55,507 bases of DNA, taken from contig CAYJPA010000031.1 in NCBI GenBank assembly GCA_964371945.1, positions 1 to 55,507 of the forward strand, read 5' to 3'. How positions within the stretch are numbered: the stretch's first letter is position 1; every line of letters starts with the position of its first letter. This DNA comes from CAYJPA01 sp964371945. GTDB taxonomy: Bacteria; Chloroflexota; Chloroflexia; Thermomicrobiales; UBA6265. Position numbers and translations under genes: made by a program. The notes under the pieces are model-generated. The model searched no databases. It saw nothing but the letters and a program-made list of their open reading frames with translations, and had not been told where the DNA came from. Below, piece after piece: positions 44,290 to 52,528 of the stretch.

Positions 44290-46391
44290 ACCTTACGCGG
44301 ACCAGCGCGACTCGCACCGCGGGATATCCGAGCTCACGGCCACGACGACTCCGCCAATCGCCCGCGATCAGGAGGATGGTCCGCGAGACACTGGTCACGA
44401 CCGCGGATGTGATCTACCCGCTCTTCGTGCGTCCGGGTTCCGGGCTCCAGCTTCCGATCAGGTCAATGCCAGGGCAATTCCAGTGGTCGATCGACAGGTT
44501 GGTCGGTGAAGTCACATCCGCGGCGGAGCTTGGAATTCCAGCCGTGATGCTCTTCGGCATTCCCGAGCACAAAGACGAGCTTGGTTCAGCGAACTGGAGT
44601 ACTGACGGCATCATTCCGAAGGCGATCCGCGCGATCAAGGAAGCGGTTCCCGAGATGGTTGTCATCTCCGATATGTGCCTCTGCGAATACACCGATCACG
44701 GGCACTGTGGCGCGATCAACCACATCGACAGCAGCGATTACGTCAACGCACTCCCGCACGGATACCTACTCAATGACCCGACACTCGAGCTGCTCGCGAA
44801 ATCGTCGGTCGCGCACGCTCAAGCTGGAGCGGATGTGATTGCGCCGTCTGGGATGATCGATGGGATGGTCGGGGCAATCCGCACTGGACTGGATCGTGCT
44901 GGTTTCGATCATGTGCTGGTCATGAGCTACGCCGCAAAGTACGCGAGTGGCTTCTACGGACCATTCCGAGAGGCGGCGGAAAGTCCGCCCCAATTCGGCG
45001 ATCGCAGTCAGTATCAAATGGATCCGGGTAATCGCCGCGAGGCGCTCAAAGAAGCCGCGATGGATATCGAAGAGGGCGCGGACGTCGTGATGGTCAAACC
45101 CGCGATGCCGTACCTCGATGTGCTGAGCGATGTCCGGCGGGCGTTTACGGTGCCGGTTGCCGCATACCAGGTAAGTGGCGAATACGCGATGCTCCACGCC
45201 GCCGCCGCAAATGGCTGGATCGATCTCGAACGTACGGCGCAGGAATCGTTGATTGGGATCGAGCGCGCCGGGGCAGACATGATCCTCACCTACTTCGCCA
45301 AGGATGTCGCGCGCTGGAGCCACCAGCAAATGGGAGCTCACGATCTGACGAACAATCGATTTCTTCGCGCCTGTCGCAGGGAATCGGTCGACGCCACACC
45401 GATTTGGCTGATGCGCCAGGCCGGCCGGTACATGCCCGAATATCGGGCGCTCCGGCAGCGATGGGGCATTCTCGACATCATCAAGCAGCCGGAACTGGCC
45501 TGCGAGGTGACGTTGCAGCCGATCGAGGCGTTCGACCTCGATGCCGCGATCATCTTCGCCGACATCCTGCCCCCACTCGAAGGGATGGGGTTATCGCTCG
45601 AGTTCGTCAAAGGCGAGGGCCCGCTGATTCACAATCCGGTTCGTACTGCCTTGGATATCGATCGCCTACGTACCCCACCGCCCGAGGAATCGCTGCCGTT
45701 CACGCTCGCGGCGATTCGGCTGGCACGAAAACAACTCGATCCGCTCGGAATACCGTTGATCGGATTCAGCGGCGCCCCGTTCACGCTCGCCAGCTATGCC
45801 GCCGAGGGAGGACCGAGCAAGCATCTTGCTCGCGTCAAAGCAATGATGATGAACGAGCCAGAGCTCTGGCATGCGTTCATGACCAAGCTCGCCACGGTCG
45901 CTGGCGAGTTTCTGCTTGCCCAGGCCAATGCGGGCGCTCATGCACTGCAGCTCTTCGATAGCTGGTGTGGCGAGCTCAGTCCTCGCGATTACGAGCAGTT
46001 CGTGCTGCCCTATACAAAGCGTACGATCGAGATCGCGCGTGCTGCCGACGTGCCGATCATCCTCTTCGGTGTCGGAACGTCGGCTCTGCTGGAATTGATG
46101 GCCACATCCGGAGCCGGCGTGATCGGGGTCGATTGGCGTATCGATTTGGCCCCCGCCCGCGCTCGAATCGGACCCGACCTTGCCGTTCAGGGCAATCTCG
46201 ATCCGATCGCCTTGCTCGCCGGCTGGCCGGCGCTCGAATCGCGCGCGCAAGCAGTGATCGATCAAGCGGTCGGCCGGCCGGGGCACATCTTCAACCTGGG
46301 GCACGGTGTGCTCCAGCAGACACCAGTCGAAAATGTGAAACGACTCGTTGATTTCGTACACACCGCGACACCGGCCGCCCAACATGACTGA
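44280..46391 (+). CDS. hemB-hemE: Fused 5-aminolevulinate dehydratase and uroporphyrinogen decarboxylase
   Basis: This is one 703-aa ORF with two complete enzymes. Residues 1-355 are HemB, which joins two 5-aminolevulinates to porphobilinogen. The zinc cysteines are in DMCLCEYTDHGHC (133, 135, 143). The active-site lysines are K220 (MSYAAKYASGFYG) and K273 (VMVKPAMPYLD). Residues 356-703 are HemE, which decarboxylates uroporphyrinogen III to coproporphyrinogen III: LMRQAGRYMPEYR (Arg379, Arg383), GFSGAPFTLASY, FDSWCGELSP and the end NLGHGVLQQTP. The joint is MGAHDLTNNRFL with almost no linker. At the joint, CTGACG (45345) looks like a former ATGA start/stop overlap, so a one-base error could also create this fusion. 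Start ATG follows AGGGAGA. Confidence 0.92.
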   Translation: MAIDLTRTSATRTAGYPSSRPRRLRQSPAIRRMVRETLVTTADVIYPLFVRPGSGLQLPIRSMPGQFQWSIDRLVGEVTSAAELGIPAVMLFGIPEHKDELGSANWSTDGIIPKAIRAIKEAVPEMVVISDMCLCEYTDHGHCGAINHIDSSDYVNALPHGYLLNDPTLELLAKSSVAHAQAGADVIAPSGMIDGMVGAIRTGLDRAGFDHVLVMSYAAKYASGFYGPFREAAESPPQFGDRSQYQMDPGNRREALKEAAMDIEEGADVVMVKPAMPYLDVLSDVRRAFTVPVAAYQVSGEYAMLHAAAANGWIDLERTAQESLIGIERAGADMILTYFAKDVARWSHQQMGAHDLTNNRFLRACRRESVDATPIWLMRQAGRYMPEYRALRQRWGILDIIKQPELACEVTLQPIEAFDLDAAIIFADILPPLEGMGLSLEFVKGEGPLIHNPVRTALDIDRLRTPPPEESLPFTLAAIRLARKQLDPLGIPLIGFSGAPFTLASYAAEGGPSKHLARVKAMMMNEPELWHAFMTKLATVAGEFLLAQANAGAHALQLFDSWCGELSPRDYEQFVLPYTKRTIEIARAADVPIILFGVGTSALLELMATSGAGVIGVDWRIDLAPARARIGPDLAVQGNLDPIALLAGWPALESRAQAVIDQAVGRPGHIFNLGHGVLQQTPVENVKRLVDFVHTATPAAQHD

Positions 46392-47791
46392 GCATGTCGA
46401 CGTCGCGATCATCGGCGGCGGCATCGCGGGACTCACCGCGGCATACCGACTTGTTTCCCAGGCGCCATCATTGCGCATCGCCCTGTATGAAGCGTCGGAT
46501 CGACTTGGCGGCAAGATCATGACCGAACATGTCGATCAGCCAGACGGTCGATTCCTGGTCGAAGCCGGTCCGGACGCGTTCCTGGCCCAAAAACCGTGGG
46601 CGAGGGAGTTGATCGAAGAGCTCTGTCTCTCGGGTCAGCTCGTACCAATCAATTCGCTTGACAGACCGGTGGCGATACTCAAAAACGGCAAACCGATTGA
46701 CCTGCCTGACGGCATACCGCTGATCGCCCCGACAAGACTGGCGCCCTTCCTGCGATCGCCGCTTCTGGGCTGGGGCGGCAAAGCCCGAACGATGCTCGAG
46801 CCTGTGATCCCCGCGCGAACGGAAGACTCGGACGAGTCGCTTGGCAGCTTCGTGCGTCGACGTCTTGGTTCAGAGGCACTCGACTGGATCGCCGAACCGC
46901 TCGCTGCCGGCGTCTACAATGCCGATCCTGACCGGCTGAGCATGCTTGCCACGTTTCCAGGGTTTCACGATCTCGAGCGCAAGCACGGGAGCGTCATCCA
47001 CGGTCTGCGCGTCAGGGAGGAAGCGATCGGGCGAGTCCGGGCCGGCGTTCCTCTCGCTCGCGGGTGGGATGGAAGCCCTTGTCGACGCACTGGCATCCCG
47101 CATAGGTCGAAGCGCGTTTACCGACAGCTTAGTTACGAGGCTCGAACCGAACTCGGGTGGTGGATACCTGGTGACGACACAGAGTCGATTGCCGGTGGCC
47201 GCTGAAACGGTAATTCTCGCTGTCCCAGCGGCGCAGTCAACATTGCTGTTGAGAAGCGTCGCCCCTGTTGCCGCGACCTTGCTCGATCGGCTGAGAACCG
47301 AGCCGGCCGGAACGCTCACGCTGGCCTTTCGTGACCATGAGATTCGCCGGCCGTTGGCGGGATACGGTCTGGTTATGCCGCATCGCGAGCGGCATCCGTT
47401 CAACGCGCTCACCGTCTCGTCGCGCAAATTCGCGGGCCGTGCACCTGCCGGCAGGACACTGCTCAGGCTCTTCTTCGGAGGCTCGCGCAGTCCCGAAACG
47501 ATGTTGCTCGACGACGACCATCTGATCGCGATTGCGCTCGAGAAGCTGCGATCGCTCATCGGAGTTGAATCGAAACCGGCGTTCGTCCGCTGCTACCGCT
47601 GGGGCGCCGGTAGCCCTCAATACGATATCGGTCACATTGAACACATTTCCACCGTCATGGGATCGCTGCCACGGGGCATCCAACTACTCGGTAGTCCGTA
47701 TACAGGCGTCGGCATCCCCGACATCGTCCATTCAGCTACAACCGCGGTCGAGGGATTGATAGCAAGTCAATTATCGAGCGTCACGGCGTAA
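46384..47791 (+). pseudogene. cgoX: Coproporphyrinogen/protoporphyrinogen oxidase (HemY/CgoX type), frameshifted
   Basis: This flavoprotein would oxidise coproporphyrinogen III to coproporphyrin III. The first frame (46384-47205) has the FAD motif VAIIGGGIAGLTAAYRLVS, EASDRLGGKI, EAGPDAFLAQKPWA and EPLAAGVYNADPDRLSML. After REEAIG it runs out of register. The frame ending at 47791 continues SGPAFLSLAGGMEALVDALA to the end GSPYTGVGIPDIVHSA, which is the second FAD contact. One extra G in the GGG at 47029-47031 would explain the shift (removing it gives AIGESGPAFLSL). The ATG at 46384 overlaps the hemB-hemE stop by 8 bp. As read, the gene cannot make a full enzyme. An error or a slip at the G-run are alternatives. 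Confidence 0.9.
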
Positions 47792-47808
47792 CAAGGAGAA
47801 GGTCAACC

Positions 47809-48483
47809 ATGTCGGAACAAACATCTGCGTTCTCGGCCTTTTGGCTTTACAAGGCGGCCGCCGCGCACTTCGGAACCGAAGCGGAACGGGCGTCAGCAGT
47901 GTCGGAGCTCTCCGGCTTGTTCGAGAGCCGCGCCGCGGTGGCCACGCTTCGCGGCGTCTATTCAACGGCCGGTTTCACAGCAGGGGTCGATCTGATCTTC
48001 TGGCTGGTGGCAGCGGATGCTTCGGCGTTCCATGATCTTGCGATCGCGCTCCACCAATCGCCGTCCTCCAATGGACTGGCGATCGTTCAGTCCTATGTGG
48101 GCTTTGCGACGGCCTCGCAGTACGATCCCACGCACGGTCCGGCCTTCCTCCGCGGACTCTCGCCCAGACGTTACTTGAGCCTTTATCCATTTACGAAAAC
48201 GCCGAACTGGTATTTACTGCCCTTCGAGGAGCGCCGGTCGCTGATGGCCGAGCACGGCAAGATGGGGCAGGAATTCCCGTCGATCCAGACCAACACGGTC
48301 AGTTCGTTCGGGGTTGCGGACCAGGAGTTCATCGTCGCGCTCGAAGACGACGACCCGTCGCTGTTGATCAAGATGATTCAGCGATTACGCGCCGCGGAAG
48401 TCCGGAAGTACACGCGGATCGACACGCCGGTTTTCTTCGGTTTGCGCAAAGAACTTGACGATGCCCTGAGGGACGCGCTTTAG
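47809..48483 (+). CDS. chdC: Coproheme decarboxylase (ChdC/HemQ)
   Basis: This is a 224-aa dimeric ferredoxin-like protein of the chlorite-dismutase superfamily that turns coproheme III into heme b. Visible: FWLYKAAAAHF at the start, YPFTKTPNWYLLPFEERRSL (with the catalytic Tyr and Lys of ChdC), the heme-ligand His in MAEHGKMGQEFP, NTVSSFGVADQEFIVALEDD and DTPVFFGLR. It lies 17 bp after the oxidase gene with an AAGGAGA site. It defines the operon as the coproporphyrin-dependent heme route. Confidence 0.94.
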   Translation: MSEQTSAFSAFWLYKAAAAHFGTEAERASAVSELSGLFESRAAVATLRGVYSTAGFTAGVDLIFWLVAADASAFHDLAIALHQSPSSNGLAIVQSYVGFATASQYDPTHGPAFLRGLSPRRYLSLYPFTKTPNWYLLPFEERRSLMAEHGKMGQEFPSIQTNTVSSFGVADQEFIVALEDDDPSLLIKMIQRLRAAEVRKYTRIDTPVFFGLRKELDDALRDAL

Positions 48484-48491
48484 TTTCGCCG

Positions 48492-48929
48492 TTAGGAAGC
48501 CTCATCGGCGGCCGCAAGGGCGGCAGCGACGCGACGGAGTTTGGCCGCGGCTTCCGTCGCGACCTCGGATAGCTCGATGTTGTCCGGAACAACATCGACC
48601 ATCATCGCGGGATCGAGGATGGACACGATGCTCCCGCCGTTCTCCTCATGCACGATCACGTTGCATGGGAGGAGCAGACCAATCTCGTGCTCAGCCTGGA
48701 GAGCCCGGTAGGCCAGATGTGGATTGCAGGCGCCGAGGATGACGTACGGCTCGAAATCGGCATCGAGCTTCTCCTTCATCGTCGCGCGCACATCGATCGT
48801 CGTCAGTATGCCGAACCCTTCGGCTTTCAGCGCATCTTTAGCGCGCTCAATTGCTTGATCGAGCGGGAGTTGCAATCGTGCACTGAATCCGTAGCGGGTG
48901 GCCGCGCGAACTGGTGTTTCCGTTTTCAT
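48492..48929 (-). CDS. DUF302 domain protein
   Basis: This is a 145-aa protein with the DUF302 pattern: FSARLQLPLDQAIERAKDAL, FGILTTIDVRATMKEK, ILGACNPHLAYRAL and IGLLLPCNVIVHEENGGSIV. DUF302 proteins are often found with sulfur-handling genes, but the biochemistry is not settled. The ATG at 48929 has GGAGAAG upstream. The open frame beyond it overlaps the rhodanese gene. It is the last gene of the leftward sulfur cluster, and its 3' end faces chdC with an 8-bp gap. Confidence 0.85.
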   Translation of the reverse strand: MKTETPVRAATRYGFSARLQLPLDQAIERAKDALKAEGFGILTTIDVRATMKEKLDADFEPYVILGACNPHLAYRALQAEHEIGLLLPCNVIVHEENGGSIVSILDPAMMVDVVPDNIELSEVATEAAAKLRRVAAALAAADEAS

Positions 48930-48969
48930 TTCGATCTTCTCCAATGACTGATACGGCCGCGATGGGGAC

Positions 48970-49314
48970 CTAACGAGCGACCGGTTCACCGGCAGCGACC
49001 CAGGCGATCATTCCGCCGGCCAGATTCCTCACGTCCTTGAACCCGCTCTTGAGCAAGAGTCTGGTCGCGGTGCCGCTACGATTGCCGCTCCGGCAAACCA
49101 CGACGACCGGACGCGATGGATCGAGCTCACCCGCTCTGGCGCCAAGCTGCCCCAACGGGATGAGCACCGCGTCGGACAAATGGCCGGCGTTCCATTCGTC
49201 GAGCTCTCGCACGTCGACGATTTGGATCTTCTCTTTGGCAGCCCGTTCGGTTGCAAAGGTTTGAACGTCGATCTCGGGTATTGCCGGTTGGTTGCCGAAC
49301 AAACGATTCAACAT
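48970..49314 (-). CDS. Single-domain rhodanese
   Basis: This is a 114-aa sulfurtransferase. It has IQIVDVRELDEWNAGHLSDA and the active-site loop VVVCRSGNRSGTAT, whose Cys would carry the persulfide, and ends GGMIAWVAAGEPV. The start ATG at 49314 follows the strong site GGGAGGTG. It has no signal peptide, so it acts in the cytoplasm. It can exchange sulfane sulfur with TusA and the dioxygenase fusion in the same cluster. Confidence 0.93.
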   Translation of the reverse strand: MLNRLFGNQPAIPEIDVQTFATERAAKEKIQIVDVRELDEWNAGHLSDAVLIPLGQLGARAGELDPSRPVVVVCRSGNRSGTATRLLLKSGFKDVRNLAGGMIAWVAAGEPVAR

Positions 49315-49408
49315 GCTAGGAACACCTCCCTTAACAACCTCGCCGGGAAGCGTCGGATTCATCTGGATCCTCGTTCACCCCATCCTCCGGACGGGGAGTG
49401 GGAACCAT

Positions 49409-49510
49409 TCAGGTGCCGATTCCAAGGCGCGGCAGAATAACGGTCTGAAGAAGAATCCAGCCGCCGATCGCCAGCACGATCGGGAGGACTCCGAAAATCG
49501 CGTCAATCAT
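49409..49510 (-). CDS. 33-aa membrane peptide in the sulfur cluster
   Basis: The ATG at 49510 overlaps the stop of the dioxygenase-rhodanese gene (ATGA), which argues for translation by coupling. The 33 residues MIDAIFGVLPIVLAIGGWIL and LQTVILPRLGIGT form one clear membrane helix with a short basic end. I do not recognise a family. It sits where other sulfur clusters carry short hydrophobic proteins, so a membrane anchor or small transporter partner is possible. Confidence 0.6.
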   Translation of the reverse strand: MIDAIFGVLPIVLAIGGWILLQTVILPRLGIGT

Positions 49511-50904
49511 GCTGCTTCCGTCTGCAATCCGGCGGCTTGCCAGGCATCCATGCCGCCAACGACATTGACCAGGCCGTGCCGTCCCTTCGCTTCCAGCAGA
49601 CTGGCCGCCACGGTTGATCGAATTCCTGTTGCGCAAATGAGTGCGATGTCAGCTTCCTCTTTGCCGGGAAGTTGCGCACCTCGTGCGATCTCTCCGACGA
49701 AGCGGTTGATCGAGCCTGGAATATGGCCGCTCCGCCATTCTTCGTTCGTCCGAACGTCGATCACCGTTGGCCGGTTCTGATGTGCAAGGCGCGCAACAAG
49801 TTCCGCTGGGGTCAATCGGGTCATCGATGACAGCCAGCGCCCGCTCTCCGTCCAGCGTTCGATACCGCCTGCGACGTAGCCCGCGATCCTGTCCAGCCCG
49901 ATCCGTAACAGATCGATACGAACCTGATCGAATTGCGAGTCATCCGCCAGAAGAAATACCAAATCGCGGTCGTACGGAGCCAGCCAACCGATCCAGTTCA
50001 CCCGGTCCGCGTCGTCTCCGATGAAAAAAGAGCCGGAGATATGACCGGATGCGAACGCATCAGGCGAGCGAGCATCGACGATGAGTGCACCGCCGGCAAC
50101 TCGCCGTTCGACATCCTCGGGCGAGAGCGGATTCCCCTCAGGGAGATCACGCAGCAACGCCGGTCCAACTTGGTTCACGCGCTTCATGGTTGGGTAGTAC
50201 GCGGGTGGAACCGGCATCCCGGCGAGAATCGTGTCGATGAATGTCTCTTTGGAAGCAAGCGCTTCGGGACGAAGGGCGTAGTTGAACAAGCGTTCCTGGC
50301 CCATGGTGGTTTGGGGTGCGTCTCCGATTTTCTTGCCGCAGGACGATCCTGCCGTGTGGCCCGGGTAAACCACTACTCTGTCACTTAGGGGCGACAGCCG
50401 GTGCGCGATCGACTCGTAAAGCTGTTCGGCTAGTGTTCGGGTGTGCTCAGTGCCAAGGAGATCCGGGCGGCCGACCTCGCCCACGAAGAGCAGATCCCCC
50501 GAGAAGAGGGCCACGGGCTCGCCGCCCTGGCTTGGATCGATCAGCAAGTAGCTCATGTGCTCGGGTGTGTGGCCGGGCGTCCAGAATGCCTGCAGAATCA
50601 ATCCTCCGACCTTGATCTGGTCGCCGTCGGACAGGGCGTGGTGCGGAAAACGCGAATTGCCCAGGAGGCTCGCGAAGACCGGCGCACCGGTCGCGCCGGC
50701 GAGCTCGCGGGCGCCGGAGACGAAGTCGGCATGGACGTGCGTTTCGAGAATCGCGGTGATCCTCAGACCGTGCCGCGCCGCCCACTCGATATAGGCGTCA
50801 ACATCCCGCCTGGGATCGATGACCGCCGCCACTCTCTCGTCTTCGCCGGCGATGAGGTAAGCGACCTGTGCCAGCCCAGGCGTATAGACCCGATCGACGA
50901 TCAT
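49507..50904 (-). CDS. Persulfide dioxygenase-type MBL protein with two rhodanese domains
   Basis: This is a 465-aa fusion. Residues 1-240 are a metallo-beta-lactamase fold like ETHE1/persulfide dioxygenase (THVHADFVSG, the LWTPGHTPEHM-like FWTPGHTPEHMSYLL and VVYPGHTAGSSCG), which oxidises glutathione or other persulfide to sulfite. Two rhodanese domains follow. The first (VDARSPDAFASGHISGSFFIG) lacks the catalytic Cys. The second (VIDVRTNEEWRSGHIPGSIN) has it in LICATGIRSTVA. The ATG at 50904 has a GGAG site. The frame open to 51042 overlaps the repressor gene and is non-coding. It is regulated, by context, by the CstR-like repressor just upstream. Confidence 0.92.
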   Translation of the reverse strand: MIVDRVYTPGLAQVAYLIAGEDERVAAVIDPRRDVDAYIEWAARHGLRITAILETHVHADFVSGARELAGATGAPVFASLLGNSRFPHHALSDGDQIKVGGLILQAFWTPGHTPEHMSYLLIDPSQGGEPVALFSGDLLFVGEVGRPDLLGTEHTRTLAEQLYESIAHRLSPLSDRVVVYPGHTAGSSCGKKIGDAPQTTMGQERLFNYALRPEALASKETFIDTILAGMPVPPAYYPTMKRVNQVGPALLRDLPEGNPLSPEDVERRVAGGALIVDARSPDAFASGHISGSFFIGDDADRVNWIGWLAPYDRDLVFLLADDSQFDQVRIDLLRIGLDRIAGYVAGGIERWTESGRWLSSMTRLTPAELVARLAHQNRPTVIDVRTNEEWRSGHIPGSINRFVGEIARGAQLPGKEEADIALICATGIRSTVAASLLEAKGRHGLVNVVGGMDAWQAAGLQTEAA

Positions 50905-50929
50905 CCTGTAGCTCCTGAGTTCAAAAACG

Positions 50930-51214
50930 TCATCTGCCGCTGCGAATGAGTGCTTTGACCGCCTGTTCGACCGCCTCCTTCGGAGAACCGAACTCTTCAG
51001 GGTGTAGCAGGCAGCGGAGCGCAAAGACCTCGAGCAGCTCACCGCTCAGCGAGTTGACCGCGGCCTTCACGGCAGCCAGCTGGTTCATGATCTCGACGCA
51101 GTCGCGTCCCTCTTCGATCATGCGTTGGATGCCCTTGGTCTGGCCCTCGACCCGCTTTAGACGGTCGATCATATCAGTACGCTCAGCTGCTGGAAGGTTA
51201 TGAATGGTTGGCAT
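50930..51214 (-). CDS. CsoR/CstR family repressor, persulfide-sensor type
   Basis: This is a 94-aa four-helix regulator. It has DRLKRVEGQTKGIQRMIEEG, Cys39 in RDCVEIMNQL and Cys68 in ALRCLLHPEEF. In copper sensors the Cys pair is accompanied by a His four residues before the second Cys. Here that place is Phe64, so copper binding is unlikely. The two Cys with this 29-residue spacing fit CstR, where they form a di- or trisulfide when persulfides rise, releasing DNA. The start ATG follows GGAGGTCCC. The gene lies between the SQR-like and dioxygenase genes. Confidence 0.88.
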   Translation of the reverse strand: MPTIHNLPAAERTDMIDRLKRVEGQTKGIQRMIEEGRDCVEIMNQLAAVKAAVNSLSGELLEVFALRCLLHPEEFGSPKEAVEQAVKALIRSGR

Positions 51215-51271
51215 GGGACCTCCATATCAAGCAGGAACCAGAAGCCCCAGCCGATCTGATCTGTTGAACTC

Positions 51272-51300
51272 TTTATACCTTACCTGGGTATTGTAATCAA
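51272..51300 (-). promoter_or_regulatory. Promoter of the repressor-dioxygenase unit
   Basis: On the minus strand, TTGATT (-35, plus 51295-51300) and TATAAA (-10, plus 51272-51277) are separated by exactly 17 bp. They match the consensus hexamers at 4 of 6 and 5 of 6. The site is 58 bp upstream of the repressor ATG, in a 111-bp gap. Transcription would read repressor, dioxygenase fusion, the 33-aa peptide, rhodanese and DUF302. Confidence 0.7.
51275..51291. promoter_or_regulatory. Candidate CstR-type operator in the promoter spacer
   Basis: The 17-bp inverted repeat ATACCTTACCTGGGTAT has ATACC and GGTAT arms. It fits the A/T-flanked C/G-tract layout of CsoR/CstR operators. It lies across the -35/-10 spacer and overlaps the -10, so a bound repressor would block polymerase. 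A related sequence occurs in front of the DsrE gene (53264-53280). Confidence 0.65.
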
Positions 51301-51325
51301 GTCACTCAGTCCTCGTCCTGTTCGA

Positions 51326-52465
51326 CTAGACGATCCCACGGGGCACGATGTACCAGTAGATCTTGTTGAACAGGAGCTTTTCGTAGTGGTAAAACGCATT
51401 CGGCGCGGGTGGATGAGGCGGGTGCTCAAAATCGAACACGAGTTGCGACGCTTTGCCATAACCGGTTTCCAGGAAGCACAGCACGTGACCGTCGTAGGTC
51501 GGCGCCAGCTCAGCACTTCCTCGAATCTTCCCAACCAATCGCTCGGCGAGGACCTTCGCCTCAAAGTGGGCCGCCGAACCGCTCTTGGAAACGGGAATGT
51601 CGGTCGCGTCGCCGATCCCGTAGATGTCAGGATGTCCCTTCACCTCGAGCGTACCTCGATCGGTCGGCAGCCAACCCAGTGTGTCTCCCAATCCTGATTG
51701 TTCGACGATCTTCGCGCCGCGATGCGGCGGCACCATGACCAGGAGGTCATAGTCGATGTCGGTTCCTTCCATCGACGTCACCCGGCGAGCGGCGGGATCG
51801 ACCGACTCAGTGTTGAAGAATGTCTCGTACTTGATACCTCGCTCCTCGAGCATCGGGGTCACGAACTCCGAAACGCTCTCGATCGTGAAGACGCGGTTGA
51901 TCGGCGAGAGATAGAGGATCTCGGTCTGTTCGCGAATTCCCTTTTTCTTCAGGTATTCCTCGACCTTGAATGTGAACTCGAGTGGTGCGGGCGGGCATTT
52001 GTAAGGGATATCGGCGACGCCGACGACCAACCTTCCGCCGTTGAATTTGTCGAGCGCGGACGCGAGCTCGAGAGCCGCGGACTGGGAATAGAAATGGTGC
52101 GCCGCTTCACCGAATCCGGGAACGGTGTCCGGGGCCAATCGAGCGCCGGTCGCGATCACGAGCGAATCGTATGGGTGAACCCCTCCGTCAGCCGTCGAGA
52201 CGAATTTGCTGGCGGTGTCGATCCGGCTCGCTGCCGAAACGACGAGGTTTACCCTACGACGTAGCAGTCCCCGCTCTGATTTCGAAAGTTTTTGCGGGCG
52301 CTCTTCGCCGAATGGAAGATAGAGCCATCCAGGTTGATAGACGTGCCGCCCGGTCTCATCGATCACGGTGACCTCGACCTGGTTCTCCTTCAGCTTGTGC
52401 ACGAGGAGATTCGCGAGCATCGTCCCGCCGACTCCCCCGCCCAGGATCACGACTCGATGAGCCAT
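51326..52465 (-). CDS. Sulfide:quinone oxidoreductase-like flavoprotein
   Basis: This is a 379-aa FAD enzyme. It has RVVILGGGVGGTMLANLLVH, YDSLVIATGAR, and GHPDIYGIGDATDIPVSKSG (second FAD motif). A Cys in ADIPYKCPPAPLEFTF matches the redox Cys of SQR. A second Cys near residue 338 (GHVLCFLETGYGK) could be its partner. SQR takes electrons from sulfide to the quinone pool and makes persulfide or polysulfide, which fits the dioxygenase and rhodaneses nearby. The C-terminus (FYHYEKLLFNKIYWYIVP) is amphipathic, as in membrane-associated SQR. The SD is AGGAGG. Confidence 0.88.
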   Translation of the reverse strand: MAHRVVILGGGVGGTMLANLLVHKLKENQVEVTVIDETGRHVYQPGWLYLPFGEERPQKLSKSERGLLRRRVNLVVSAASRIDTASKFVSTADGGVHPYDSLVIATGARLAPDTVPGFGEAAHHFYSQSAALELASALDKFNGGRLVVGVADIPYKCPPAPLEFTFKVEEYLKKKGIREQTEILYLSPINRVFTIESVSEFVTPMLEERGIKYETFFNTESVDPAARRVTSMEGTDIDYDLLVMVPPHRGAKIVEQSGLGDTLGWLPTDRGTLEVKGHPDIYGIGDATDIPVSKSGSAAHFEAKVLAERLVGKIRGSAELAPTYDGHVLCFLETGYGKASQLVFDFEHPPHPPAPNAFYHYEKLLFNKIYWYIVPRGIV

Positions 52466-52528
52466 GAAGAGCCTCCTTCAACTAGATCGGCGCGGCTGGC
52501 ATTCGCTCAATTCGCGCACTCGAATTGA

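Noticed and set aside
43843..46520. Several long antisense frames across hemD and hemB-hemE
   Set aside because: These are shadows of the heme genes. The sense frames carry all the catalytic residues.
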